From Xanthoparmelia taractica (Eukaryota > Ascomycota > Lecanoromycetes > Lecanorales > Parmeliaceae): DNA of 64,000 nucleotides. Where the stretch lies: NCBI GenBank assembly GCA_033085395.1, contig JANQBS010000139.1, forward strand, positions 42,935 to 106,934, in the 5' to 3' direction. A model generated the notes under the pieces. That model was not told the DNA's origin. It was given only the letters and a program-made list of their open reading frames with translations, and made no database searches. The translations under genes were made by a program, and so were the position numbers. Positions 1 through 10,640 of this stretch are shown here, piece after piece. Numbering within the stretch: position 1 is the first letter of the stretch; every line of letters begins with the position of its first letter.

Positions 1-952
1 GGTTCTCCTGGCGCTTCGTGATATCAGAGTAGAATTCGAGAACCTCGATGACTGCTTGGGGGTGCTTTTTGTAGTCTTCCTTCGTAATGGCCGAAGCGGT
101 GAGTAGACGTTCCCATTCTGTCGGTAGCCCGACGAAAGAGCCGTTGACGGGGTCAAAGCCGACGTGAACGCGGTGTGAGAAATTGGTTGGGTTGCTGACA
201 CCGCCCATACCAGGGCAACGATTGTAGATGGCGTCGATCCATTCATAGATCTCATCGTCTGTCTCGAGTTGGCAAATGACCGTCTTCTGGGGAAGCTCAC
301 GAATAGCCACAGGACTTGCGCCTGGGTTTATGCCAGCATTTGCGACCCGTGTGATCTCGAAAGACAGGCGAGTATTCTCGCTTCGAGAAACATTGGTTAC
401 ATCTTTCAGCTGGATACTCGTGCTGACCTTGCCATCCTGACTTTTCTGTATGTCGAGCTTGAACGAGCGAAGGACAAGATATCTCTGTTTCCATAGCAAG
501 CCCTCCTTGCAACGAGCCGGCCCTTCCTTCAATATAGCCACACCACCGATTCCTTCATTATTCATGGCAGATGTAGAGCGAGGAAGGGAGGATGTATGGG
601 AGAGATCGTTCATGGAACGCCCCGCTGATGACTGTGAATGCAGGCTCAGTTGAGACATATTTCCAGGGATTCCGACAGTGGAAGGCATCAGGTTGAGGCG
701 CGGACGATCAGTAGGAGGGCGAGGTGCAGGCCCTGGGTTCATGAATTGGCCGGGCCCATAGAGACTGTGGAGCCATGATATGTTAGCCTGGCTACCTGGA
801 TTACGAAGTTCTAGAGCAACCAATAGTATAGCTAGAAGCTGTTGGGTCTTGAAGAGCATCCGCCAAGAAAGCTCTCGGGCGCCCGTTTGAGGAGTGCGGT
901 TGGCGATGGTGGAAACTGTTAGGACTTACTGGGCGGCTTGAGAGGAAGTCAT
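1..952 (-). CDS. CLA4: Cla4-type p21-activated protein kinase, N-terminal part (PH + CRIB)
   Basis: Partial gene running off the left edge. Exon 1 is 952..930 (ATG plus seven codons), the intron is 929..765 (GTAAGT donor, GCTAAC branch, CAG acceptor) and exon 2 is 764..1. The spliced frame is open throughout, about 262 residues. After a Pro-rich start comes a PH domain (KEGLLWKQRYLVLR to YEWIDAIYNRCP), then at once a CRIB/PBD domain (NPTNFSHRVHVGFD, then LPTEWERLL and a segment ending in DITKRQ). PH followed by CRIB is the signature of Cla4/Skm1 kinases rather than Ste20, which lacks the PH domain. These kinases bind GTP-Cdc42 through CRIB and phosphoinositides through PH, and act in polarity, septation and hyphal growth at the plasma membrane. 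The kinase domain lies outside the window. The start fits because exon 1 is tiny and the splice restores the frame. Confidence 0.9.
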
Positions 953-2006
953 AGCAGAGGTGTCTTAGATGACTGGGCAATAACTTTGGTCTGCCGATTG
1001 CTGGCCTTTTGGTAGAGGTTATGAGGGAGGTGGTTTATAGCGAGCACTGGGATCTACCAATCAGTTAGTGGTAAAGCATACAAGTAGTGAAAAGCCAGCA
1101 ATGTACGATTGACGGAGCCGAAAGCAACAGTGTATTCGTTCTGCTCAACGTGGCTGCGGATAGACCAATACTGGTACTTTCAAACGTTGCGGTTGAGTCT
1201 AGTGAGCGCTCACTTGCGCACGAGGCCTTGATCAGGAACCCCTTGGCCCTTGAACAGCCTAGAGTCGCCGGCAAAATGGTGAACTGGGAGTATTATCGGT
1301 AGAAAAGAGCGTCTCTAGCTAGACCATAGCCAAGGAGGTGTACTTTGTGACTTGATGTTTTGTAAATCGTGAAGGAAAGTGAGGCCTCGAAAGATGCGAC
1401 GGGTATCCCGCACTACGCCTTATGGTAAGGCGGAACACATTTGGCAAGTATAGCCGACTGCCGAACTCAATAGGAGACAAACGCGAACAGACAATCACAA
1501 TAATTAGGAGATAAGATGTTGCATCTAAGACTCTTACAGTGCCTCATACAGTGACCATCATCTATAGAAACGAGGAAACCCTGTGCCACATAACACAGGT
1601 GTTGCGGTTAAATCACTTTGGCAATGAACACCAATGATAGAGGGTGTCCTCAAAGATAAGTTTGGTCACAAGTACAGACTGGATTCTTCCATCTCTAGAA
1701 GTATGCTTTACTACCCACCAAACCGTTCCAGAATGCACCAAAACGACATAATAGATATTCAAAAGCTGTTATGTCCACTCACCTAAGCCGTCTTGACCCT
1801 CTACACCCCAAACTTCTTTCTTGAAAACTGCCCAACAACTTGCATTTTCACCGTTGCGCTAATGATCCCTAATGAGTGGTAAAAAGAGCAAGAAGAAAGC
1901 GGTGTTGTAAGGGAAGCTCGAATCAAGTTGCAGTAGAGGCGATGGTCCCAGTGTAAGGGGATATATGAGAGCGATCCAGAATTTCCAAGACAATCTCATG
2001 CGCTGA
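953..2006. other. Intergenic region between the Cla4-like kinase and the dioxygenase
   Basis: About 1 kb holding the 5' flank of the leftward kinase gene and the 3' flank of the dioxygenase. ORFs here are 71 residues or shorter, overlap on both strands and show no family signature. No clear regulatory motif or repeat seen. Confidence 0.5.
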
Positions 2007-3438
2007 TCAAGAGACCGAGAGTCCGTCCTCCGCATTGCCCTCTTTGGACAACTCGCGCAACGCCTCCAGCCTTGACTTACTCTCCACATCCAAAAATGGC
2101 CTTTCCCCAATACTAACGACCCTATGACCCAACCTCTCTCCCAACCCCTCATAATCCGGCGTCGCAGCATGATACACACTTCTGTTATCCCAAATCGCCA
2201 CATCATTCGGATTCTGCCAGCGATGTCGGACTTGTAAATCATGATTATCCACGATCAGCTTCACGAACCATTCTAGCAGCGCTTTCGATTCCCAGGGCGT
2301 CACATCGTTGACATGGTGCACGTGCTCGCCGACTGCGAAGACGGATTTCCAGCCTGTGACGGGGTTGGTGCGGATCACGGGGTGAATGGCGGAAAGTTCT
2401 TCGCCGATGTTATAGGGGGAGCCTCGGGGGGCGGAGTAGAGTTTGAAGTCATTGTTTTTGGCGCTCGCGTTGAACTTGGGCTGCGCATAAGTGGCGGTCA
2501 GGGTGTCGAGAAATTTCTGGTAAGGAGCAGAAAGACGGTCGTAGAGCTCATAGCCGGAAGCCCAGAGGGTATCTGAAGGTGATACATCGTCAGGATTGCC
2601 ACAGCAGACACGGCTGGGAGGTGGGGAAATATACCTCCTCCGGTACCTGGAAGTTCGACTAGGCGCAGAATGGCATAGTCACTTGGTACCTGTGGGTATC
2701 CAAATGTTATTGACCAACGTATAAGAAGTTACGATTGGGAAGTGGTAAGGGTAGGGACTCCTACAGGTTCGAAAGTGATGTCCGAGTGCCATCCATCCTT
2801 CCCACTCTGCCTTTTCTCACCTGGTGTCAAGAATGTCCCTTTGTAGAGTCTCTTGATTTGGCGAGAGCTGATGATGCTGACCTCGTCATCTCCTCCGCCT
2901 TCGTCGCGGCCTGAATTGATGACCGGATGAATATGCAGCTTGGACGATGCTGGTTTGCCAGAGAGCTCGCCAAGACGTTGCGCGAGCTCTTTTTGAAGTG
3001 TGTCATCTAGACTATCTTGGGCACGGAAAAAGACGACACCGCGTTGGGAGACTGGTTGCAGTTGTCAGTCGACGACGCTTTACGATGAAGGGAGAAGAGC
3101 GGACTCGTAATGGCCAGATCTCTGATCAGCTCATCAGAGTTGGGAGCTTTGAGCCACTCGGCAAGGTTCGCTTCTGGAAATTCTTTGCCAATGACTGGAG
3201 TCACGTCGAAGGATTTGAACTGCTGGAGGGCGCCTTTGAGCTGCAATGGAGGATGGGTAGACGAGTGATGCGTTGATTCATGAACTACTTCCGCTTCGCC
3301 ATTGGAGACTACTGCAGCATGCTCTTTAGCGTTGCTGTTTAAATCCGTTGAAGTCTGCGTGTCACCGTTCGTAGGAGGTGCTTTGGTAGGTACGGCGATC
3401 TGCGGATTAGCAGTGGTATCATCCGCATGAGGTGCCAT
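2007..3438 (-). CDS. TauD/TfdA-family alpha-ketoglutarate-dependent dioxygenase
   Basis: Four exons: 3438..3105, 3051..2765, 2689..2635 and 2572..2007, giving 413 residues. Introns are 53, 75 and 62 nt; phases agree and the total is a multiple of three. The first intron has an unusual GTCCGC donor, but the splice restores a continuous family sequence (ISQRGVVFFRAQD). The Fe(II) site is visible: the HxD motif in GWHSDITFEP (His200, Asp202), the distal His in NRSVYHAATPDY (His360), and an Arg about 16 residues later (GHRVV) that would bind 2-oxoglutarate. Family members oxidise taurine, other sulfonates, sulfate esters or phenoxyacetates, using O2 and 2-oxoglutarate and releasing succinate and CO2. 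The substrate cannot be read from sequence; fungal members of this shape are usually called sulfonate dioxygenases. The first ~75 residues are low-complexity (Thr/Ser/Asn-rich). Likely cytosolic. Confidence 0.88.
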
Positions 3439-4813
3439 GATCTCAAAGTCTGCAAAGGTTTTTGAGGTCTTCCACGGATATTTTTGGGCAATTGAATGGG
3501 TACGAAGCCGATAGATGTGTCATTATGATGGCAAATCGAGGATTCAATCAACGTATATAAATCTTCACTATTTGATTTGAAAAGGCAAGGCACTCGCAAT
3601 CGAAGCGCCGATTTCGCCATGGCGTGATAGTCTCCTCAAGCTTGCGATCACACGCGTCTAGGTTCAAATGCCGTGAACCAACTAAGAAGGGCGAGAACAG
3701 GTCTGGGCAGCCATTCTTCACGATATGATAGACGAGGCGACTTTCTCCAGGGTGTTCCTAGGGAGGGTAGTCACATCATGGACGCTATGAACATCGGCCA
3801 AGTTCACATGGTTGTTTTTCTGCATGCATCGGGCATTTTTCACGTAACAAACAGCCAGAGCTGTCTTGGAGATCCGCATTATTGCGTTTGACGTGCGGAA
3901 GGGCTAATGCAAGTACGGCATATCATGCAATGGCGTGGCAGAATGAGAACCCGCGCTCGCTCACGCCAGATGCTGATCAAATTGCGTCTTCTGAAAAAGC
4001 AAAGGTAGAGCTAATTTGCCAAACCCCAAGCGGGTGGAATTTTCTTTTTACGGAACCTAAGGAAGTCTTGGCTTTGATGCAGCGTGATAATGAATAGTGC
4101 AAAGTTGACTGAGAGTTGTATGGCTGGCTACCTGTTGAGTCTGGATGTTCCAACGGTCAGCTTGTAAACAAACCCTCTCGATAGGATACGACGAAGACAC
4201 GGTAAGGACCGAAAAGGTTGCTGGCTCGAAATTTGAACGGAGGCTTAGCAGGTAGTTTTCCTCCGCCTTTTGAAAATCAAACGGACTTGCTGTCATTTGT
4301 TGTACATTGAAGGAAGATGTTCTGTGGCCTCCAAAGCATCCTCGTAAACAAACTAGAGCCTGTTAGGATACGAAAAGCTTGGCCGATGTAAGCTTGGCGC
4401 CAAGAAAAGCAACTCTGGCAACTCACAAAACCATGTTCTCACTCACCATTACCAACAGCATCGCAGTACCCTCGTACTGTTGGTGAGATGCTGCCGAGAG
4501 CTGGGAATATGCTTGGTGAGCTGATCAGGCATTGGCGCACCGCCTAACATCTCCTACACAAGCGTGGCTTCAAGTATCTGTCACGGTTACACATGGAGCC
4601 TGGTGCTTGACTAAACCGAACTTTCATTCAATACCAACATATATACTAATTCTATAGCTATTGGAGACAGACCCACCAGAGCGACAATGCTCGAATCCCA
4701 AACACCTTCCGGGCAGAGCTCGTCTCCAGTCGAACTTGCTGTTTGGCTCTTCATCACTAGCCCGCTACCAAAGTCTTGAGCTCGGCCTCAATGTTTCTAA
4801 TAGTGCGCACGCG
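3439..4813. other. Gene-poor stretch
   Basis: About 1.4 kb upstream of the dioxygenase. Only short, mutually overlapping ORFs of 93 residues or fewer, none with recognisable motifs or a consistent splice pattern. It includes the dioxygenase promoter; nothing else seen. Confidence 0.45.
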
Positions 4814-5995
4814 TCAAGGTCGGAGAGGTTTGAGTATCTTTGGGTGCCACTGATATAGATGCCTGGCCCAGACTGAATACCCTCGTGGGATTTCAAACAC
4901 CTTGCATAACTTTGTTGCGAGCGACTCTTCGGTGACTGATGGCTTCATCACTTCGTGCTGAAGCACCGAGAGCTGGAGCGACAAATTGAATCGTTTCACT
5001 GCCACAGACTTCGCATGAGGCAACTTCGAATCTTCAATCACCTTCGCCTTCGCTCTCACCACATCCTACTTCCCTATCCCTCCTGCTCGCATACGGCGAC
5101 CTCCCTCCCGTTCTCGGCGCGTGATCCAGTAGGCAGAGCGCCTCGATGAACGATTCATTGCTGCCACTTGTCATCGGGTCCTCCTCATACATGTTGGCAT
5201 TGCATGCCATGGCTTGTGGCCCAGCATGGTGCGAGTTGTTCATACTTGGTTGAGCTAGACGCTGGGTTGGTAGAGGATGGACCTGGTCAGAGCGTTTCGA
5301 GATCCCGTGGCAGCATCATCATTGGCAAGCTTGTCGGTGAGATTTTTGAGCGACGTGATGCCTCCAATATGATTTTTATATATACAGCGTGTCCAGCGAA
5401 GTGTTGACAGGCCGAAGGAGCTGAAAATTCGTCATGGTGTAAGGCATGAGTGCAGGTCTTATGTTTACTGCATCTGTCTCTGCCCGATATGATAGTCACA
5501 TCGTCAGCAGGCTGCATGGATACTTCAAGCTGAACGCGCTGTTTCACTGGTAGGGCCTTCGACTCAGAGGACTGTCTTCCTGCAGTGGTTCTTTCAGGGA
5601 AGCTCGATCTGTAAGGAGGGGTGACCATGCTAGCTTGTGCTGACTCCTTCATCTGAATTTGCTTCGCCGAGTCGGATCCGCCGGCGCTGATCGTTGTCTC
5701 CACCTATCGACGTTTTGCAGGCAAGCACTTTGGAGGCTCACTCTGTACATCTAGGCTGAGGTCTGAAGCGCCTTCAACAACCCTGGATTGCATTGTCTTC
5801 TTTTATTCGTCATCCAACTTGACTGTCTTTGTCTGCTCGGGGGATCTCCTGGTGCTAATAAGCTTTCTGCGTTGTGGGAGCGCTGAAAGGTGTCATCGGG
5901 CACCAGGCTGCCTTCAAGGTTGTTTCGAACAGCCAGCTTAGCATTGTATGCAACTGCCTGGCTCACAATAATGTCAATTACCATTTCGATCCTTC
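4814..5995 (-). pseudogene. Multi-exon coding-like region, probably a decayed hypothetical gene
   Basis: Several adjacent minus-strand frames look coding by composition, but no single start-to-stop model emerges. One frame runs from about 5870 (after a CTTTCAG acceptor-like site) to 5290 and contains a TAA near 5813 and a TAG near 5705; the TAG could be the end of a 45-nt intron (GTACAG..GATAG). A plausible intron (GTAAAC..TTTTCAG) lies near 5465-5418, after which an alternative frame reads GGITSLKNLTDKLANDD and stops near 5260. Further segments begin with Met at 5243 and 5062. No family recognised. Either a gene with small introns I have not resolved, or a pseudogene. Confidence 0.3.
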
Positions 5996-6314
5996 GTTGA
6001 TTTTCTCATCAAAGGTCATGCAAAGAATAACTGCTCATATCCCCGGTCTCCTCCTCTTTTACGGCTCCCGCCATACCTGTCATGTGTGGCGTACTTGTCG
6101 GGGACTAAACAACGGATCGAATGATATTGATATTGATTTGAGTAGAATTCTACTGTTCTGTTTCTGAGAAAAGTATCGATGCTAAGTACAGCTGTAACGC
6201 CGAGGCGCTAACCAGATAGGGCTTAGCACGGTCCGTGGAGAAGATTCTGGTCGGAACCGTGACAGTACTCGTTCACGATCTGGACGCCCCGCACCCTTGG
6301 TTTGGAAAGCAGCA

Positions 6315-7180
6315 TCATGACCAAAAGGCGCGCACGCCCAAGTTGTCCTGTCCCGCGTGCTGGTGGAAGTAGAAGTAGTCCCAACTTTGCTGCGCTATCC
6401 CGATGAGCGCTTCGTTGGTCACATGGTCGACGGAGAGTGTAGGATCATATGTGCCTAATGTTCCCACAGGATGGTCCTTGTGAGGCTGGTACCAGGCGTT
6501 GGTGCTTCTGCGTTGTGTTGATATAAGTTGGGGGAGGATGAGGGATGGGGGAGGAGGGCGAGAAAGGCGAAGGGAGACGATTGATCGGCGAGTTGCCAGA
6601 GACAGAATCGTTGGGAACAGGGCTGTCGGGTTGCGAGTCAGGAACGTCGAGCTCCTGGCTCTGGTCTCTAGACTCGCTCTCTTCCGAGTCTGCTGGCTTT
6701 TGGAAGCTTAGACGCGTGGTATTGGTTTACCTTTGATGCTCTTCGCAGCTTCGGATTGAATCTTGAAGACTTCTGAGATAAACAGAAGAGTTTTCGGTGT
6801 ACCAGATGAGTTTCAAGATCAGAGTTTAAGCTGGGTGGTGAACAAAGGGATGGTGTGTGATACTTCCGCGTCGTCGTGGTCTCCTTAGTCGCTGATAGTA
6901 GCTTAGTCAGCTTAGCCTGTTAGAGATGATTTGGAGCACTGCTTACCCATTCCAAGCGTCGTCCAGTGAGCACCATTGGGGTTCCCGTTTCTCTTGACAC
7001 ATGCTGGCATGTGTGACTGGACATTGTATTTCCATTTAAACTTCATTCCACAGATGGAACAAGGATAAACAGTTGTCTTGTCGTTAGTCCAGTCCCCTTG
7101 TTACGGTCTCTCCCCACGCCCACTCTCGAGGCGGTGACTACATCGTTGACAGCGGCGAGACGTTGGTCATCTTGGCCGGC
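6315..7180 (-). pseudogene. Zinc-finger gene array, copy D (most complete copy, disrupted)
   Basis: This is the downstream-most copy of a tandem array read on the minus strand. It lacks the short first exon of the other copies. It carries an intact-looking C-x2-C-x12-H-x3-C finger (YPCSICGMKF ... SHMPAC, about 7063..7000) followed by the conserved stretch VKRNGNPNGAHW. A splice site follows (intron 6946..6884, GTAAGC..CTAAG). Beyond it are coding-like segments not seen in the other copies: a Ser/Pro/acid-rich stretch near 6720-6560, then ALIGIAQQSWDYFYFHQHAG, ending at a TGA at 6317..6315. A TAA lies upstream of the finger, at the site where copy A has a Gln codon, and further TGA/TAA codons and frame changes follow, so this is read as a pseudogene. 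It shows that the ancestral gene had a C-terminal part that the upstream copies lost. Confidence 0.5.
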
Positions 7181-7219
7181 GCCTTGGATCGAAACCACCT
7201 TGAGGACTTCTCATCCATT

Positions 7220-7599
7220 TCATGCGTCATCCCAATGCACACCATTGGGATTCCCGTTTCTCTTTATATATGCTGATATATATACCTTGACGTGATCTTG
7301 TCTGGAAAACCTCTGTTCACAGATCGCACAGGGGTGGACAGTTGTTGCATCCGCAGTCCAGCCTCCTCATATCAGGCGCTGCCCAGGCTTAATCTTTGGT
7401 GAAATCATGTCATTGTTGACGGCAGTGAGATCTCGTGCATCCTTCGCTAATCTTTCGTCAAGCTGTTTTTGAGTGCTACCGTCTATAATGTCGTTGCTAC
7501 TATGTCACATCAGCACAGATGGGGTTGACATTGACTTAGTACTCACGTGTTTTTTTTGGGTCTCAGCTTGCGGTCTGAAGAGCGCTCTGTGGGCGCCAT
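7220..7599 (-). pseudogene. Zinc-finger gene array, copy C (RIP-like decay of the finger)
   Basis: Exon 1 is 7599..7547 (53 nt, MAPTERSSDRKL...), with a GTGAGTACT donor and intron 7546..7500; exon 2 is 7499..7220. An in-frame TGA interrupts the frame just before GGWTADATT. The finger keeps both Cys of the first pair (CAICEQRF), but the third and fourth ligands, His and Cys in copy D, are both Tyr here (VYISAY); the DNA has become TATATATATCAGCATATATA. The downstream IKRNGNPNGVHW block is preserved. All these differences are C-to-T or G-to-A changes, as expected from RIP acting on a duplicated sequence. Non-functional by inspection. Confidence 0.55.
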
Positions 7600-7649
7600 T
7601 TCAGGTCGTGCCGGCTGTGCTTTTAAAGTAGTATGAGCAGCGGGATGCT

Positions 7650-7951
7650 CATCTGTGAAACCTTCGTCCGCAGATGGAGCAAGGGTGGATTAGTTTTGGA
7701 TCCTGCGGATCCCAGCATCCTTAGTAAGGGCCTTGAGGCCCAACCTTTGAAGGACTAACCACGCCGTTGACAGCGCGGAGAGGTCTCCCGTCTCTCGCCG
7801 GCCTCTCCTCTCGCTGCTGTTGAGTTCTACCGCCTATAATAGCATTGCTGCTATGTTATATCAGTATAGAACGGCATTGATATTAACTGAGTACTCACGC
7901 GGTTACCTTTGGCATAGGCTCACGGCCTGTAGCACGCTTTACAGGTGTCAT
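7650..7951 (-). pseudogene. Zinc-finger gene array, copy B (truncated)
   Basis: Exon 1 is 7951..7899 (MTPVKRATGREP...), again 53 nt with the same GTGAGTACT donor; the intron is 7898..7851 and exon 2 starts at 7850. The linker aligns with copies A and C (RAVNGVVSPSKVGPQG). A TAA replaces a Gln codon just before GCWDP. The first Cys pair of the finger is present (HPCSICGRRF), but a TGA follows within three codons and the rest is not alignable. The ATG lies one base past the stop of copy A, which fits a head-to-tail tandem duplication. The 3' limit is approximate. Confidence 0.5.
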
Positions 7952-7952
7952 T

Positions 7953-8321
7953 CTAGCGGGAGGTCAAGCAGACAGGAATAGAAGTGGAAGCTCTGATGTA
8001 GAGGCAGTAGTTGTAGCGTTGATGATGAGGGAAAGAGTGGTGGAGTAGGAAGCAAGAGAATGCATCCGTAGTCCAGTCTCCTTGCTGCGGGCCCTCACCA
8101 TGCCTGACTTTCGAAGGGCTGACAACGTCGTTGACAGCGGCGAGCCGTTGCGCTCCATTTGCCGGCCTGTCATCTCTCTGCTTTTGCGTTCTACAGCCTA
8201 CCTTATCTGCGTCCCTGTTGCTATGACCTATCAGTATAAAGCGAAGTTGAAATTGACGGAGTACTCACGGGTCTTTCTTGGGCCCCGACTTGCGGCCTGA
8301 AGAATGCTTTGTGGATGCCAT
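7953..8321 (-). CDS. Zinc-finger gene array, copy A (small intact ORF that has lost the finger)
   Basis: Exon 1 is 8321..8269 (MASTKHSSGRKSGPKK), the intron is 8268..8221 (GTGAGT..CATAG) and exon 2 is 8220..7953, giving 106 residues ending in TAG. Exon 1 is basic and Ser-rich and is exactly as long as in copies B and C. The linker (LAAVNDVVSPSKV...QQGDWTTDA) is the best preserved of the array, with no internal stop. Just where copies C and D have the C2HC finger, this copy runs into an unrelated sequence rich in His, Tyr and Ser. It may still be expressed as a short protein, but without the zinc ligands its role is unclear. The upstream context (about 8322-8640) contains only short ORFs. Confidence 0.4.
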
Positions 8322-8669
8322 TCCAGCGAGTGCGAGGTCCATCGAGCTTTGACCAAACCAACAGGGGTAGGTATGCAACTTTTTTTTTATATAGGTGGTA
8401 TTAGTAGGTGGCGAGACGCACTCCGTGTGGCAGCGGAACATGACGCGAACGGCGCGCTCGCCTGGAGAACCACCCTGAAGCTGCCTATGCCCGAGGAAAA
8501 TTGAAGATGGAGGGATAGGCAGAATAGGGCCGATGAAGCCAGAAGGAATGCTTGAATTCTCACCAAGTCGATATTTTTTCTGGTATATATAGCGTTGGGG
8601 CTTATCCATCGCTGCAGAGAAGAGGAAAGTGGAGAAAGAGAGTCATGAGGTCTAGCCAGCCTACTGTGA
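8322..8669. other. Spacer between zinc-finger array and SAP gene
   Basis: About 350 bp with overlapping short ORFs and no recognisable product. It would contain the promoter of copy A of the zinc-finger array. Short T-rich and TATATA tracts at 8380-8392 and 8583-8592. Confidence 0.35.
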
Positions 8670-9092
8670 TCAGAGGGACGGCCGGAATTTTTCAGTAGAG
8701 GTCTTCGCCAGATGTGATCGTGTCCATGCTGCGTCGTATACTCTGCTGCGCATCTTGTAAAATGTCCCTGTTTTGAGGATGTCGGAGAGTAGGAGATCTG
8801 GCCGTGTAGTATCGGTGATATTTTCATCCTCACTGCTTTGCTCGGCTCGCTTCTGCCGATGGTACGCCTGAACTTTATGAACCAGTTCTTGCCGGTCACC
8901 CTGGCTCGGAATAGCGCGGCTTTCACAAATTTCTTTGAGTTTCTCGTCACTCAAAGTGGCGAGGTTACCCCCAATAACCCCAAAGGCATAATCTTCCAGA
9001 AAGCGGAGTCGTAGGTCTTTCACTCCTCCGCAGATGAGGCCTCGGCGCTTCAGCTCGTTTCTCGGTTGCCCCTGAGTCATCTCCGTAGGTGT
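8670..9092 (-). CDS. SAP-domain protein, short paralogue (SAP-1)
   Basis: A single open frame of about 140 residues (ATG near 9092; a further Met reads MTQGQPRN). It contains two SAP-like helix-turn-helix repeats: NELKRRGLICGGVKDLRLRF, and KLKEICESRAIPSQGDRQEL followed by VHKVQAYHRQ. SAP motifs bind AT-rich DNA or scaffold regions. The product is clearly related to the longer SAP protein at 10905-12119 (shared NELKRRGLI/NELRRRGLI, GNLA, SRxIPSxG, then acidic EDEN/GNEDP), but lacks the roughly 200-residue C-terminal part; after DILKTGTF the sequence is no longer alignable. Probably a 3'-truncated duplicate. Whether it is expressed is unknown. Confidence 0.5.
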   Translation of the reverse strand, partial: TPTEMTQGQPRNELKRRGLICGGVKDLRLRFLEDYAFGVIGGNLATLSDEKLKEICESRAIPSQGDRQELVHKVQAYHRQKRAEQSSEDENITDTTRPDLLLSDILKTGTFYKMRSRVYDAAWTRSHLAKTSTEKFRPSL

Positions 9093-9877
9093 TGCCATGT
9101 TGGGAGACATCTAGGCGGAAATGGCGTGTGTAACCTCTGAAGACCTCGCTATACTCCTCCGTTGGCCGATCGAACACGCCAAAACACAAGCTGCTGTTAG
9201 GATAGGGAGACAACTGTCGATGTCTCGGATAGCGCGATGCCCGCCAAGCAGCTACAATGGTTATGAGCACAGATATCATTTCAAGAGATGACACACTTAC
9301 AACACCATGGCTTGACTCCCTTGACCTGCTTGGAGGTCAAGGATCCCTGCTCGGCTAGCTTGTCGACGTCCCGGAGCTTTAGGGTGGCTCCGGGCACGTA
9401 GGGTGATTGATCGTGGTAATCCGCCGTACTTATTTTTTCGATGCGTTGAGGCTCGAGACTCTGTCAAGCAGAAGCTAATGCGAACTCCGCATTAGCATGT
9501 GCTAAGCTGAACTGGAGAAAGAGATCATCTCACATGTCCATCGAACGCTCGACTTCCACAGAGACTGATCGACCTCGTACTGCGTTTGGAATTAGCTAGT
9601 CATCCAAGCGTCTTATGGAAGAGGAACATACGACGGAGAGCTCGTGACTGGTATATGTATACCGGATGCCTGTTAACGTCTAGCCCAAGACGATGTTCGT
9701 ATACTGGATAGCTGCAATTAGTCTCTGGTCAGCAGCATCACATCATTGATGTCATGGTCATTACAGCAGACTGGAGATGAGTGAAACCTCAATACTATTC
9801 TGTCTCTCAGTTATATACATCAGTATGCGTCCGTGAAGATTCCGACAACGATGAATACTAGCGCCTTGCTTGTACTG
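9093..9877. other. Mostly non-coding spacer with one coding-like fragment
   Basis: A minus-strand frame between about 9480 and 9302 looks coding (TADYHDQSPYVPG ... LKLRDVDKLAEQG) and ends at a GTAAGT-like donor at about 9302, with a possible acceptor near 9251. No start codon or family was recognised. The rest, including 9490-9877, contains nothing identifiable. Confidence 0.3.
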
Positions 9878-9944
9878 TCAGCTGTCTCTCAACACCATCA
9901 GAAAATATAATAATGTTGTCCGCCATGAACAAGACCGATAGCTT

Positions 9945-10640
9945 TCAGCTTCTTCTCCCTCTCCGTCTCTTGTCTTTGATAATAAAGAGAACCCAACATC
10001 TCGCATTCGCAGAGATTGAAACCTGCTTGTTTGAGTAGACCAGAGGACCAGCAACAACCCTCCACATGGCCCCGGTTTCGACAGCGAGCTGCTTGATCGT
10101 GCAGCTTTTGAAGATGGCTCGGTAATCTTCGTGGAGGCCATTGCACACCTCCCAGTCCGTTTCGCGCCTGAGCTTTCCGGTCTTGGACATCTCATCCTTG
10201 GCGTACTGCAGACGTGGATCATCCTCAGGCAGAAGGAATGCTTCTACGGGCGCGCTTGCCTTTCTCATGCGGCTTCGTCCGCTTGGCGTATAGATGCAAA
10301 GAGACGGCGATTCAGGCAGATCATGTACCTTCGGGTCCGTGTTTGAGGGATGTAGTATTGTTTGGCATCCACCCTCAGCCAGCAAGACGAGTAGGCCAGG
10401 TCCTCCTTGTCCCAGGACTCACAGCTGACATCAAACTCAGTCCTCTCCTTAGCTTTCTTACTGAGCTTAGGACATCGGTTAGCACCCCGAAGCTGTACCC
10501 GTTATCTTCTGGCCGGACCTCATCCAATCGTCTTACGGAGACGCCCCAGTGTCCCCAGCACATGGTTCCGCATCTCCTGGCTGGGTTAAGTCTTTTGGCT
10601 TGAGGATTTCCCAGACGATTGTTGACCAGATTGGCAACCA
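9945..10640 (-). pseudogene. Relic of a fungal cytosine-C5 DNA methyltransferase-like gene
   Basis: Two adjacent minus-strand frames carry pieces that I match from memory to the 3' half of a fungal C5-methyltransferase-like family. The first, about 10465..10300, contains YYIPQTRTRRYMICL, which holds the PQTRxR segment that precedes the target recognition region in C5 methyltransferases. The second, about 10300..9945, has LLPEDDPRLQYAKDEM and then DWEVCNGLHEDYR. The two are in different frames with a TGA between them, the catalytic PCQ and ENV motifs are not visible upstream, and after HEDYRAIFK the sequence departs from the family. It is therefore a truncated, frameshifted relic. Any substrate assignment is by family only. 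No alignment could be run; a tblastn search with fungal C5-methyltransferase-like proteins would settle it. Confidence 0.5.

Noticed and set aside
1..952. Apparent frameshift in the PH domain of the Cla4-like gene
   Set aside because: On rereading the bases around 460-470 the frame is continuous (RYLVLRSFKLD); the first impression was a transcription slip.
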